Shown: one piece after another, positions 1 through 8,497 of the stretch | Layout: each line of letters starts with the position of its first letter | Numbering within the stretch: the first letter of the stretch is position 1 | NCBI GenBank assembly: GCA_024998625.1 | Contig: JACOEL010000001.1 | Location: 248,001-312,000 of the forward strand | Direction of reading: 5' to 3' | Source: Nitrospira sp. | GTDB taxonomy: Bacteria; Nitrospirota; Nitrospiria; Nitrospirales; Nitrospiraceae | Length of the DNA stretch: 64,000 nt | The notes under the pieces: model-generated | What the model was told of the DNA's origin: nothing | The model's input: the letters and a program-made list of their open reading frames with translations, nothing else | Database searches by the model: none | Translations under genes and position numbers: made by a program

Positions 1-84
1 GCCGCCATGTTCACGAAACCACACGGGATAGTCGGTGCCGCCGCCGAAGAAGGACATCCGGAACGGTGTTCGACTGATAATCAT
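1..84 (-). CDS. GHMP-family sugar kinase, N-terminal fragment (HddA-like)
   Basis: Only the first 28 codons are inside the window; the gene runs off the left edge. The start is the ATG whose complement is at 82-84, preceded by a strong GGGGAGGG ribosome site 5 nt away. The translated start IISRTPFRMSFFGGGTDYP matches the conserved opening of GHMP kinases of the D-glycero-D-manno-heptose-7-phosphate kinase type. These phosphorylate sugar phosphates at C1 on the way to nucleotide-activated sugars. It lies 30 nt after the epimerase stop on the same strand, so it is probably the third gene of a surface-polysaccharide sugar operon. The substrate cannot be fixed from 28 residues. Confidence 0.75.
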   Translation of the reverse strand, partial: MIISRTPFRMSFFGGGTDYPVWFREHGG

Positions 85-114
85 CGATGCCCTCCCCGCC
101 TACCCGATCTCGAA

Positions 115-1062
115 TCAGACATTGGCATACTGACCGGCTTTGATGATCGTGTAACACTTCATCAACTCACGAATGCCGCGTTCCAAGGACCACTCCGGCT
201 TAAACCCGGTTGCCACTAGACGCTGATTGGATACGATATAGTCGCGCTTGTCGGGGTCCTCGCCGATCGGCGCCTCGAACGACACGAAATGCGGAATGAG
301 CGTCTGGATGACCCGGCAGAGTTCGAGTTTCGAGAGGTTGGCATCGTCCAGACCCACGTTGTACGGACGATCTTTCATCTCGTCGAAATGATCGATGGCA
401 TGCAGAAACGTCCGGACGACGTCCCGGATATGGATGTAGTTGCGTTTGCAGTGCCCTTCGAATACGACGACGGCGCGATCCTGCACGGCGCGCCAGACGA
501 AATCGTTGACTAGCAGATCCATGCGCATTCTGGGCGATACGCCGAACACCGTGGCCAGGCGCAGCGTGATGGCGTTTCCCCGGTCCAACACCACCCGCTC
601 GGCTTTCACTTTGGTTTCGCCATAGAGGCTGATGGGACGTAGCGGTGACTCCTCCGTGCAGGGCACTCCCGGTTGCCCGATGCCATAGCCGCTGTTCGTG
701 ACGGGAAAAATGATCCGCTGCCTGGGAGAAGACAGTTTACACAAGAGCTGAACGGCCTCGAAGTTGACCGTGTAGGCTCCGACGCGATCACGGTCACAGC
801 GTGGTGCCCCGACGAGCGCCGCAAGCGGAATGATGATGTCGGCCGTTCGCAGGAGATCGGTCAACAGGCGTTCGTCGCGGCAATCGCCCCGCACCACCTG
901 GAAACCCTCCTCGCCGCAACAATCCATCAAACTGTTTTGGCGATACATGAAATTGTCCAGGACGGTGACCTTGTAACCACGGTCCAATAAACGTTTGCTG
1001 AGCACGGAGCCGAGATAACCGGCGCCGCCTGTCACGAGCACATGGGTCGAGGCTGTCGTCAT
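115..1062 (-). CDS. NAD-dependent epimerase/dehydratase (extended SDR)
   Basis: A 315-residue extended short-chain dehydrogenase/reductase. The N-terminal dinucleotide-binding motif is VLVTGGAGYLGSVL, followed by an acidic residue after strand 2 (VLDNF) as expected for NAD. The catalytic region shows TNSGYG and YGETK (YxxxK). Such enzymes epimerise, dehydrate or reduce the sugar of a nucleotide sugar. The start at 1062 was chosen over the more upstream ATG at 1155 because it has AGGGGAG 10 nt upstream and the family's conserved beta strand begins soon after. It sits 52 nt downstream of the DegT-family gene and 30 nt upstream of the GHMP kinase, so the three likely form one operon for an activated sugar of the cell surface. 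The exact substrate is unknown. Confidence 0.85.
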   Translation of the reverse strand: MTTASTHVLVTGGAGYLGSVLSKRLLDRGYKVTVLDNFMYRQNSLMDCCGEEGFQVVRGDCRDERLLTDLLRTADIIIPLAALVGAPRCDRDRVGAYTVNFEAVQLLCKLSSPRQRIIFPVTNSGYGIGQPGVPCTEESPLRPISLYGETKVKAERVVLDRGNAITLRLATVFGVSPRMRMDLLVNDFVWRAVQDRAVVVFEGHCKRNYIHIRDVVRTFLHAIDHFDEMKDRPYNVGLDDANLSKLELCRVIQTLIPHFVSFEAPIGEDPDKRDYIVSNQRLVATGFKPEWSLERGIRELMKCYTIIKAGQYANV

Positions 1063-1114
1063 GATCGAACAAGCTCCCCTGTGAATACATAGCTGCTGAA
1101 ATACACCAGTGCTG

Positions 1115-2308
1115 TCACGCAGCCTCCAGGACAATCCGTGCGATGTGAGCCACATCCTGTTCGTTCATGGAGGCGTGATTGGGCAGGAAGAAACCACAAT
1201 GATGCACGCGGTCCGCGATAGGGAAGCTGGCCTTCCCGTAGCGGTTCATCCAGAAAGGATGGAGCCCTAAATTGCCGGCGGAGAAGATTCTCGTCTCCAC
1301 TCCTTCTGCGACCAACGCCCGGACAATTCGACGACGTTGCTCCGTCGAATCCGCGAGCAGCCCGAAGGAGATGCTGGCGACCTTGCTCCCCTTCGGCGGG
1401 CGCTGAGTATAGAACCGCCCGCCCAAATGCTGCAGGTACCGTTCATGATTGGCCTGCCGTTGCCCGGTCATCCAGTCCAGTTTGTGTAGTTGCTCGATGC
1501 CGATAAAGGCATTGAGATCCGTGGAGCGGAGATTGAAGCCCGGTTCGTAAAACACGAAGGGCGAGTGGAAATCGTCGACCTGGTACTGCGTCACCAATGC
1601 CTGATGGCTGGTCTGGTCGAGGTCCTTGCTCCACCCGTGGCTGCGCAGCATCAGGAGCATGTCCGCCAGATGCTTGTCGCTGGTCGACACCATGCCGCCT
1701 TCGATCGTGGACATCTGATGGCCGAAATAGAAAGAGAAGCTCGCCATATCGCCGAATGTGCCGATCTTCTTGCCGCCATATTCCGCTCCGATGGCGGCAC
1801 AGGCATCTTCGAGCAGATAAAACCCGTACCGGTCCTTCAGGGTCTGCAGTTCCTGCATGCGATGCGGAACGCCGAGAACCTGAACGAGTAACACCGTCTG
1901 CGCGTCATGGCGTTGTAAGAGGTCTTCCAGATGATTGAGGTCAAGTCCGAAGGTATCAGGATCGGCCTCGCACATGATGGGTGTGAAGCCGAATTGAATC
2001 GCCGGAGCGATCGAAGTCACCCATCCGACACTCGGGACGATCACGTTCGTGTTGCGCAGCTTGCCGGAGCGCAACAAGGCGTAATACATCAACAGATTGG
2101 CCGACGAACCGGAGTTGCAGTGTACCGAATAGGGACGCCCCAGCCATTCCGACCATTGGCGTTCAAAGTCGAGGGTCACCGCGCCTTTGGTGAGGCGAGG
2201 ATAGGTCCGTAGCCACTCGATCAAATGGTCGATATCCTGCCGGTCGATCGTATCCTGCGCGAGACACCAGCGAGGATTGAGCTTGGCACTCTGTGCATGA
2301 CGCGTCAT
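1115..2308 (-). CDS. DegT/DnrJ/EryC1/StrS-family sugar 3-dehydratase-like protein
   Basis: A 397-residue fold-type-I PLP/PMP protein of the DegT family. The cofactor-binding segment LEDACAAIG and the motif SFYFGHQMSTIEGG are clear. In aminotransferases of this family the residue in that motif that binds PLP is lysine; here it is histidine (H197). The same replacement is known in the PMP-dependent 3-dehydratases E1/RfbH and ColD, so 3-deoxygenation of a 4-keto-6-deoxy nucleotide sugar is more likely than transamination. The cysteines of the E1 iron-sulfur site are not evident, which favours a ColD-like type; this is inference. Start at 2308 has GAGGGA 8 nt upstream. First gene of the sugar operon, followed by the epimerase. 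Confidence 0.8.
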   Translation of the reverse strand: MTRHAQSAKLNPRWCLAQDTIDRQDIDHLIEWLRTYPRLTKGAVTLDFERQWSEWLGRPYSVHCNSGSSANLLMYYALLRSGKLRNTNVIVPSVGWVTSIAPAIQFGFTPIMCEADPDTFGLDLNHLEDLLQRHDAQTVLLVQVLGVPHRMQELQTLKDRYGFYLLEDACAAIGAEYGGKKIGTFGDMASFSFYFGHQMSTIEGGMVSTSDKHLADMLLMLRSHGWSKDLDQTSHQALVTQYQVDDFHSPFVFYEPGFNLRSTDLNAFIGIEQLHKLDWMTGQRQANHERYLQHLGGRFYTQRPPKGSKVASISFGLLADSTEQRRRIVRALVAEGVETRIFSAGNLGLHPFWMNRYGKASFPIADRVHHCGFFLPNHASMNEQDVAHIARIVLEAA

Positions 2309-2504
2309 GATTGTCGTCCCTCTTGCTCCTGAACATGGCCTGCGTCCCTCACAGGACGAGGTGTGGCAACGGGATACCAATCAAGATGTATGCCACTGAC
2401 GTGTATGGCGGGAGGAATTGAAACGACGGGATTTCCGGGCGTTGGGAGCGAGTGGCGGCACAGGACCGGGCAAAAAATTCCCAGTCATCGGCAACCGCTG
2501 CAGT

Positions 2505-3218
2505 CTAGGCGGACTCGAAGGTATGTTTACGATGCACGAAGGATTCAAGCGCGTTCCGCACCGATCCTCCCCAGCCCCGGTACTCGATCGTTTCTTTGCC
2601 GTCGAACCGGAACTCTAGACCAAGATGCGTTCCATCGGTCTGCGGTGACAGGTTTCGGACGACCCCTGTCAGATTGTTGACGTGTCCGGTGCCGGTGATT
2701 TCAAACTCAACCCGCAAAGCCATCCCCGGGTAAAAGTCCTGCACGGGGCGTTGAATGAGCACGGCGCAGCCGGAGGCACTCAAATCCTTCAGGAGCCCAC
2801 CGATGCGGATCGGGGGTTCATTGGGCAGGTTGGATGCGAACTCCTGCACGACGGACAAGACAATCGGCTCCTGGGCCGATACCCGCCCGTGCTTCCGGAG
2901 CGGCACCTCCTCCAACTCGGAGGGAAATGCGAGCAGCAGAAACGGGAAAGGCTGCATCTGCGTTTCCAGCACCTCCGTGCGGTATCCGATCATGTGTCCT
3001 TCATAGATGTACCGCAGCAGGCAGAGGGTGCCTTTCATACAGGGAATCGGCTGCCCCAAATGAAACGGCCATTCACAGACGATCCAGCTCCGGCGTTTCC
3101 ACCCCAGGACCGATGAGCCGTAGTGCCCCCGCGTGTCGTCCTGCGGCAGGCTGAGCTGAAGCGAGAGACCGACCGACAGAAATGAGGACGGATGACGATG
3201 GATGACCGGTTCGCTCAT
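2505..3218 (-). CDS. YcgR-like PilZ-domain c-di-GMP receptor
   Basis: A 237-residue protein with an N-terminal YcgR-like beta domain (about residues 10-110) and a C-terminal PilZ domain. The c-di-GMP signature is intact: RKHGR (RxxxR) at the domain junction and DLSASG (DxSxxG) about 40 residues on. YcgR proteins bind c-di-GMP and act on the flagellar motor as a brake; that role is inferred from the family and from the position next to the flagellar block. The start at 3218 is preceded by GGAGGGAG. It is divergent from the HD-GYP gene, and a sigma-28-like promoter is visible upstream. No transmembrane segment. Confidence 0.85.
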   Translation of the reverse strand: MSEPVIHRHPSSFLSVGLSLQLSLPQDDTRGHYGSSVLGWKRRSWIVCEWPFHLGQPIPCMKGTLCLLRYIYEGHMIGYRTEVLETQMQPFPFLLLAFPSELEEVPLRKHGRVSAQEPIVLSVVQEFASNLPNEPPIRIGGLLKDLSASGCAVLIQRPVQDFYPGMALRVEFEITGTGHVNNLTGVVRNLSPQTDGTHLGLEFRFDGKETIEYRGWGGSVRNALESFVHRKHTFESA

Positions 3219-3268
3219 ATGCTTTCTCCCTCCGCGCCTGCAAGCGCGTAGACGCACCCTCGTCAGCT

Positions 3269-3296
3269 CTATCGGTCGTCCTCTGCAAGACCTGAA
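3269..3296 (-). promoter_or_regulatory. Possible sigma-28 (FliA) promoter for the PilZ gene
   Basis: On the minus strand TTCAGGTC (-35), 12 nt, ACCGATAG (-10). The -10 box agrees with the sigma-28 consensus GCCGATAA at 6 of 8 positions, the -35 box (TAAAGTTC) at 5 of 8. Spacing equals that of the better sites upstream of flgM and csrA in this window. It would start transcription near 3262, about 44 nt before the PilZ start. Confidence 0.45.
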
Positions 3297-3326
3297 GGAA
3301 CCGGTGAGTCTGCGTGGTCGCACAGG

Positions 3327-3354
3327 TAAAGACCGGCTTCGGATCAACCGATAT
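3327..3354 (+). promoter_or_regulatory. Sigma-28 (FliA) promoter for the HD-GYP/hybrid kinase operon
   Basis: TAAAGACC (-35), 12 nt, ACCGATAT (-10) on the plus strand. Both boxes match the sigma-28 pattern, and the spacing is the same as at flgM and csrA. Transcription would begin near 3361, leaving a leader of about 70 nt before the HD-GYP start at 3433. Confidence 0.55.
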
Positions 3355-3432
3355 GAACTCTACAGCATAGATGGAACACCGGAAGAACTCCGCTCAATTC
3401 AATCCGTCCTGAGCAGTAGGTATAGCTCTGAT

Positions 3433-4686
3433 ATGGCTTCGACAAAGCGCATCTCCATCGATCAGCTTACCGTCGGCATGTTCATCGCCGGTTTGGATCA
3501 GCCTTGGTATCGCACTCCGTTTCTCCTCCATAAGTGGCTGGTTTCAAATCCTGACGACATTGTGCAACTCAAACGCCATGGCATCCTCGTCGTCACCATC
3601 GATACCGAACGCGGACTGGACGTCGGGGCCGCCATCCCGCCTGCGCCGGCCACCGTACCTCCTCCGGATGAACCGCCGCCTGTCGGCGTTGAAGCCGTCG
3701 TGCCCCAGCTTAGCGAACAGATTCCACAGGCCGCAGTGGCTGCTGCGGCCTATCGGGAAGCCTCGGCCGCCGTGGAACGCGTCTTCAGTGACCTCGAAGC
3801 GGGTAACCCGCCAAAGATTGCGGTCCTGAAACCGATCGTGAGCAGGCTCCTGGAGCAGATCGTGGCACAGCCGGAAGCGATGCTGATCCAGTTCTGCCTG
3901 GATAAAGTCCGACGTTTTGACGCCACCCTGGCCAGCCATGGCATGGATGTCTGCGTGCTCACCCTCATCCTTGCAGTGGAAAACGGCTGCGTGGAAGCCG
4001 ATCTGGAAGCGCTTGGGTTGGGGGCGCTGCTCCATGACATCGGTTATGTGCGACTCCCGCGCAACCTGTATCGGAAAACCACCCCGTTGACCGATCAAGA
4101 GCAGGTCCTCATGAAGCAGCACCCGCAATTGGCAGCCACCGTACTGGCTCAAGTGGGGTCGGTTCCCGATGCGGTTTCCCGTATTATCCTGGAACATCAT
4201 GAATATCATGACGGGAGCGGGTTTCCTCAACATCTGAAGCAGGAAGGTCTCGCCGCGCTGTCCCAACTGGTGGGGTTGGCTGACACCTACGACGATCTAG
4301 TCAGCGCGCGATATGGCCGTCCTCCCCTGCTGCCTCACGATGCGATTCGGCAACTCTTCGTGCTGGGAGCGAAAGGCCGGTACGAGAAGACGCTGGTGGA
4401 GGTCGCCATCAAGGCGTTAGGAGTCTACCCTCTCGGAAGCCTCATCAAGCTCAATACCAATGAATGTGCCTTGGTCGTCGGTCTGAATCACGAAGACCGG
4501 TTGCGACCGCGTATTCAGATCATCAAGGGTGCCGACGGGGAGCCCCAGAAACAACCGATCGAGGTCGACCTTCAAAACCAACCGCCCGACCAACCGACCC
4601 GCTCCATACTTCGGGCATTGGATCCAAAGCAGGAACAGGTCGATCTTCCCCAATACCTTGAACTTGCCGCAGGTGCTCGCTCGTGA
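3433..4686 (+). CDS. HD-GYP-domain protein with N-terminal DUF3391-like region
   Basis: A 417-residue soluble protein. The N-terminal part (ISIDQLTVGMFIAGLDQPW) resembles the DUF3391 region common in HD-GYP c-di-GMP phosphodiesterases. The HD-GYP domain follows from about residue 180: HD at 201-202, KQHPQ, the HHEYHDGSGFP segment and ADTYDDL. The metal-ligand histidines and aspartates are therefore present, but two hallmark positions differ: the lysine of HDIGK is tyrosine (HDIGY) and GYP is GFP. Activity may be changed or lost. The start at 3433 was chosen because the family sequence begins there; the reading frame is open further upstream but includes the promoter. Its stop overlaps the GTG start of the hybrid kinase by 4 nt (GTGA), implying translational coupling. 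Confidence 0.85.
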   Translation: MASTKRISIDQLTVGMFIAGLDQPWYRTPFLLHKWLVSNPDDIVQLKRHGILVVTIDTERGLDVGAAIPPAPATVPPPDEPPPVGVEAVVPQLSEQIPQAAVAAAAYREASAAVERVFSDLEAGNPPKIAVLKPIVSRLLEQIVAQPEAMLIQFCLDKVRRFDATLASHGMDVCVLTLILAVENGCVEADLEALGLGALLHDIGYVRLPRNLYRKTTPLTDQEQVLMKQHPQLAATVLAQVGSVPDAVSRIILEHHEYHDGSGFPQHLKQEGLAALSQLVGLADTYDDLVSARYGRPPLLPHDAIRQLFVLGAKGRYEKTLVEVAIKALGVYPLGSLIKLNTNECALVVGLNHEDRLRPRIQIIKGADGEPQKQPIEVDLQNQPPDQPTRSILRALDPKQEQVDLPQYLELAAGARS

Positions 4687-7535
4687 CGAACCATCCTCAG
4701 CATCCACGCGCCCAGCCGTCCCAACACGTCGCAGGCATTGCCGTACCTTCAGAGGTCTTAACCTTGCTGTGGGATGCTGTGCCGCTCGGCATCTGCCTTC
4801 TGGCGGCCGAGCAAACAATTATTTTTGCAAATCGAACCGCCGCTCGTCTTTTCGGGCGATCCCCGGCGGCCTGTACGGGACAAGCGTTATCGGACCTCAT
4901 CGGTCAGCGCCTTGATCTGAGCGACTCGCTTCGGGCCACCGGAATTGTGAAACTGCCGGACGGGCCGCTTCCTCCCACCGACCCAGCGACGAGTGGTGAT
5001 GAGAGCAGCACCGGCAATTCCACGGTGATCGAATGGCAACACCTTCGCATCTCCGGGATTCCCTCTGTCGCTACGTTGATGATCCTGCGCGATGTGTCAC
5101 GCGAAATCGAATTGGAGAAAGACCGTGACCGTCTGGCCGAAGTGGCCGAGGAAAGTCCCTATCCGATCGTGGAAATCGACCGGCACGGAAATCTGGTTTA
5201 TGCGAATCCGGCCATGGCAGACGTCCTCGGTCGCTTCGGATACGACCTTGCAGGCAAGCCGGACATCCTTCCGGAGAACCTCCCCGCTCTTGTCGCGACC
5301 TGTTTACTGGAAGGACGGACCTTCACGTCCCAGGAAGTCGTGCGAGGCGACGCCTGTTATAGCTGGACGCTCTGCCCGGTACCCGGGCACGGCCTTGTGC
5401 GGGCCTTTGCCATCGATCTGAGCGAAGTGCATGCGACTCACCGGGCGCTCAACGAGACCGCCGATCGCCTCCGCGAGAGCAACCGCCAGTTGGACCAGGC
5501 ACTCCAGCAGGCCCAGACGGCGGCACGGGCGAAGTCGTCGTTTCTGGCCATGATCACGCACGAATTGCGCACACCGATGAACGGCGTGATCGGGATGGCC
5601 AGCTTGTTGCTAGAGACACCGTTGACCGAAGAGCAACGGTCCTTCACGAATACCATTCAGCAGTGCGGAGAAGCGCAACTTTCACTGATCAACGATGTGC
5701 TCGAATGCAGCAAGATCGAGGCGGGCAAGTTGGAATTGGAACACCTCGATTTTCATCTGCGTACGACCGTTGAAGACGTGTTGTCACAGTTCGCGGAACG
5801 GGCTCAGCGTAAAGGTCTGGAGATTACGGGCCTGGTCCATGCCGCCGTGCCGAACGCGTTGCGCGGCGACCCCGGACGGCTGCGCCAGGTGTTGACCAAT
5901 TTCGTAGGCAACGCCATCAAGTTCACCGAACGCGGGGAAGTCACCTTGCAGGCCTTTCTGGAGCGCGACTCCCCTTCCGAGGTCATCATCAAGTTCGAGG
6001 TGACGGACTCCGGCATCGGCATCAGCGAAGACGTGCAGTCGCGGCTGTTCCAGGCCTTCACTCAAGCCGATAGCTCCACCACCAGGAAATACGGAGGGAC
6101 GGGACTCGGTCTCGCCATCTCCAAACAATTGGTGGAACTCATGGGCGGCCAAGTCGGACTGCGCAGCCAACCGGGCCAGGGCACCACGTTCTGGTGCACG
6201 GCGAGATTTCAGAAGCAGGCGGTCTGTGCCCCGGCCATCGTTCCCTCGGTCGAGTTGAGCGGTCGCCGTATTCTGATCGTCGACGATAATGAGTCCAATC
6301 GCACGATTCTTCATCATCTGGTATCAGGCTGGGGCATGCAGGACGGCCAGGCGCGTCATGCCGATGAAGCCATTCACATGCTGGAGCAGGCCGCCGCACA
6401 AGGCCGGCCCTACGACGCGGCGGTGCTCGATATGCTGATGCCGGGGAAAGATGGACTCCAACTGGCCCAGGAGATCAGGGCCCACCCTCAAGGAGCCGGG
6501 GTTCGCTTGATCGTCTTGACCTCCTTGATTCAGCCTGGTCATGCCGAACGGGCGCGTCGCGCAGGCTTTACGGCCTACCTGACGAAGCCCGTACGCCATG
6601 ATCAGCTCCAAGGTTGTCTCCGCGTCGTGTTTGGGCTGCAGGGATCGGCCACAGCCGCCGTTCCAGGGGTAGAGACGGGTCCGACGATTGTCCCGACATT
6701 GATCACCCGCCACACCTTGGCCGAACAGCGTACCCGCCCTCGTATCCTCGTTGCAGAAGACAATGTGGTGAACCAGAAGCTGGCCGTACGTATGCTGGAC
6801 CGCCTCGGGTATCAGCCGGACATCGTATCCAACGGCCAGGAAGCCGTGGCGGCATTTGAACGGGGTCTCTATGCCGCGATCGTCATGGACTGCCAGATGC
6901 CGACGATGGATGGATATGAGGCGACCCGCCGCATTCGCGAGCAGGAACAAAAGCCTGCCGCATCCGGCACCCGCGCCCATGTCCCCATCATTGCGCTGAC
7001 GGCGAACGCCATGCCGGGAGACCGCGAGCGCTGCAAAGCCGTCGGTATGGATGACTATCTCTCCAAACCGGTGAAGACCGACGATCTCGGTAGAATCTTG
7101 CAGCGGTGGGCTCCCCTCGCGACACCGGACCATGCGTCGGTGCCGACGCCCCCCCGTGAAATGACGAAGACCGATGCCCGCGTGTTCGACGCGAGCACGA
7201 TGCTGGTCAATATCGGCGGCGATGTGGATCTGTTCGATCAATTGATCCGTCTATTCTTGGAGCGCCACCGCATGATGGTCCAGGAGATCGCAGCGGCCAT
7301 CACGCAGGCTGACGGCGTCGCTCTTGAACGGGCGGCTCATAGCCTCAAAGGCACGGCAGGTAATTTGTGCGCACCGGAAGTGGTGCTCCTGGCAAGTCAG
7401 TTGGAGGCCAACGGACGTCTCGGGACGCTCGCCGAAGCCCCTGCCCTATTCGCCCAGCTCGAACGTACGGTTCAGCAACTCGTCGCCGTGCTGGAGCGTC
7501 AGATCACACCAGCCGACCCGTCTCAGTCGCATTAA
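4683..7535 (+). CDS. Hybrid sensor histidine kinase: PAS-PAS-HisKA-HATPase-REC-REC-Hpt
   Basis: A 950-residue cytoplasmic hybrid kinase with no membrane segment. Two PAS-like regions lie at about residues 15-125 and 145-250. The HisKA H-box ITHELRTPMNG carries the phospho-accepting H293, followed by an ATPase domain with the N box and GTGLGLAISKQL. The first receiver has acceptor D583 (VLDMLMPG), the second has D736 (VMDCQMPTMDG), and the C-terminal Hpt domain has AHSLKG with H886. All phosphorelay residues are intact, as in BarA-type kinases. It begins with GTG overlapping the HD-GYP stop by 4 nt, so both are made together. The output protein is not in the window; coupling to the HD-GYP protein suggests that the relay and c-di-GMP-type signalling work together (inference). 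Confidence 0.9.
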   Translation: MTNHPQHPRAQPSQHVAGIAVPSEVLTLLWDAVPLGICLLAAEQTIIFANRTAARLFGRSPAACTGQALSDLIGQRLDLSDSLRATGIVKLPDGPLPPTDPATSGDESSTGNSTVIEWQHLRISGIPSVATLMILRDVSREIELEKDRDRLAEVAEESPYPIVEIDRHGNLVYANPAMADVLGRFGYDLAGKPDILPENLPALVATCLLEGRTFTSQEVVRGDACYSWTLCPVPGHGLVRAFAIDLSEVHATHRALNETADRLRESNRQLDQALQQAQTAARAKSSFLAMITHELRTPMNGVIGMASLLLETPLTEEQRSFTNTIQQCGEAQLSLINDVLECSKIEAGKLELEHLDFHLRTTVEDVLSQFAERAQRKGLEITGLVHAAVPNALRGDPGRLRQVLTNFVGNAIKFTERGEVTLQAFLERDSPSEVIIKFEVTDSGIGISEDVQSRLFQAFTQADSSTTRKYGGTGLGLAISKQLVELMGGQVGLRSQPGQGTTFWCTARFQKQAVCAPAIVPSVELSGRRILIVDDNESNRTILHHLVSGWGMQDGQARHADEAIHMLEQAAAQGRPYDAAVLDMLMPGKDGLQLAQEIRAHPQGAGVRLIVLTSLIQPGHAERARRAGFTAYLTKPVRHDQLQGCLRVVFGLQGSATAAVPGVETGPTIVPTLITRHTLAEQRTRPRILVAEDNVVNQKLAVRMLDRLGYQPDIVSNGQEAVAAFERGLYAAIVMDCQMPTMDGYEATRRIREQEQKPAASGTRAHVPIIALTANAMPGDRERCKAVGMDDYLSKPVKTDDLGRILQRWAPLATPDHASVPTPPREMTKTDARVFDASTMLVNIGGDVDLFDQLIRLFLERHRMMVQEIAAAITQADGVALERAAHSLKGTAGNLCAPEVVLLASQLEANGRLGTLAEAPALFAQLERTVQQLVAVLERQITPADPSQSH

Positions 7536-7692
7536 TCTATTCACAATACATGAGAACACCGCAGCGCCGTTTTTGGCAGCATGCGGAAACAGTCTGCCAG
7601 CGGCATTCTCAACATTCGTGAAGCGTAACTCGTCGGGGTCAGAGCGTATGGCTCGAACGCTGAGCCTGGTGCGCAAATGAGTAAGGCGTGAT

Positions 7693-8169
7693 TTATCGGG
7701 CTGTGGCCTGAAGCGGAGCCGCCGGAGACGGGCGCTGCGCGGGGGCGGCGGAAAAGAGAGGATACCGAGTCGGCCACTCTTCCGAGAGGACCAATTGCTT
7801 GCAGAGCCTGGTCCGGTGATTCATGACCAGCGGTCCCCGCAAATTGGCCGTCACGGCAGTGGGATCGTCCGAGGGAATGGTCAAGATAGTGACGACGGAC
7901 AGTTCATCGCTGTCCTGCTTTTGAATTTCGATGAGCGCATCCAGCGAGACCTCGATCTGGTAATCGGGCCTGAAGAAGGCCGGGTCCAAGATGACAAAAG
8001 CCAGCTGCGGTTCTTCGACACATTGCAGCCACTTGAACGGGGCCTCGGTATCGTGATCGAGCAGCACGTACTTGCTCCACTCCGGAAAGCCGAGGATGCC
8101 CGATGGAAACACCAGGAGTGTGTCGTCATTCACCTCAAAATTCCCGAATCTGGTCGACCGACACTTCAT
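7693..8169 (-). CDS. fliW: Flagellar assembly factor FliW
   Basis: A 158-residue FliW. The family pattern is visible in the opening FGNFEVNDDTLLVFPSGILGF and in LRGPLVMNHRTRLCKQLVL near the C-terminus. FliW binds CsrA and flagellin in turn, so that CsrA represses flagellin translation until flagellin is exported; this is known from Bacillus and Campylobacter. It lies 9 nt downstream of csrA on the same strand, the usual csrA-fliW arrangement. The last 20 residues are a proline/alanine-rich tail (APAQRPSPAAPLQA) beyond the conserved core. Confidence 0.95.
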   Translation of the reverse strand: MKCRSTRFGNFEVNDDTLLVFPSGILGFPEWSKYVLLDHDTEAPFKWLQCVEEPQLAFVILDPAFFRPDYQIEVSLDALIEIQKQDSDELSVVTILTIPSDDPTAVTANLRGPLVMNHRTRLCKQLVLSEEWPTRYPLFSAAPAQRPSPAAPLQATAR

Positions 8170-8178
8170 GACGCTTCC

Positions 8179-8424
8179 TCAACCTCCACGACGGCCTGTT
8201 TTGTTCGACAATTGACGAAAGGCCTCCAACGGAATAACCCCCGGCCCGGCGGCAATGCGATTTTCGTCCTGGATCCGCGCATGCACTTCATCACGATGCA
8301 CGTGCACATTTGGCGGTGCTTCGATCCCGAGCCGGACCTGGCCGCCTTTGATCCCGAGTACCACGATGCGAACATCGGGCCCGATGGTCACGCCTTCTCC
8401 CCGGCGTCGTGTTAAGACCAGCAT
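8179..8424 (-). CDS. csrA: Carbon storage regulator CsrA
   Basis: An 81-residue CsrA with the canonical opening MLVLTRRRGEGVTIG and the conserved VRLGIEAPPNVHVHRDEV segment that forms the RNA-binding surface. CsrA dimers bind GGA-containing loops in mRNA leaders. The gene is followed by fliW (9 nt gap) and preceded by its own sigma-28-like promoter in the 73-nt space after flgL, so it can be made both from the flgMNKL transcript and independently as a late flagellar gene. The C-terminal tail after about residue 60 is longer than in the 61-residue E. coli protein, as is common outside gammaproteobacteria. Confidence 0.97.
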   Translation of the reverse strand: MLVLTRRRGEGVTIGPDVRIVVLGIKGGQVRLGIEAPPNVHVHRDEVHARIQDENRIAAGPGVIPLEAFRQLSNKTGRRGG

Positions 8425-8462
8425 ACAAGCCTTCCTTGGCGTGTGAATACAAGTACATGGAT

Positions 8463-8490
8463 ATATCGGTTTTGATAAAGGTGAACTTGA
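8463..8490 (-). promoter_or_regulatory. Sigma-28 (FliA) promoter for csrA-fliW
   Basis: Minus strand: TCAAGTTC (-35), 12 nt, ACCGATAT (-10), in the gap between flgL and csrA. The -35 box differs from the flgM promoter box (TAAAGTTC) at one base. Transcription would begin near 8455, about 30 nt before the CsrA start. Confidence 0.6.
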
Positions 8491-8497
8491 GCGTCGA

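Noticed and set aside
6324-7241. Long open frame (305 codons) on the minus strand opposite the hybrid kinase
   Set aside because: It lies wholly inside a gene with unmistakable receiver and Hpt domains; its translation has no recognisable domain and no ribosome site. It is a shadow of GC-rich codon use.
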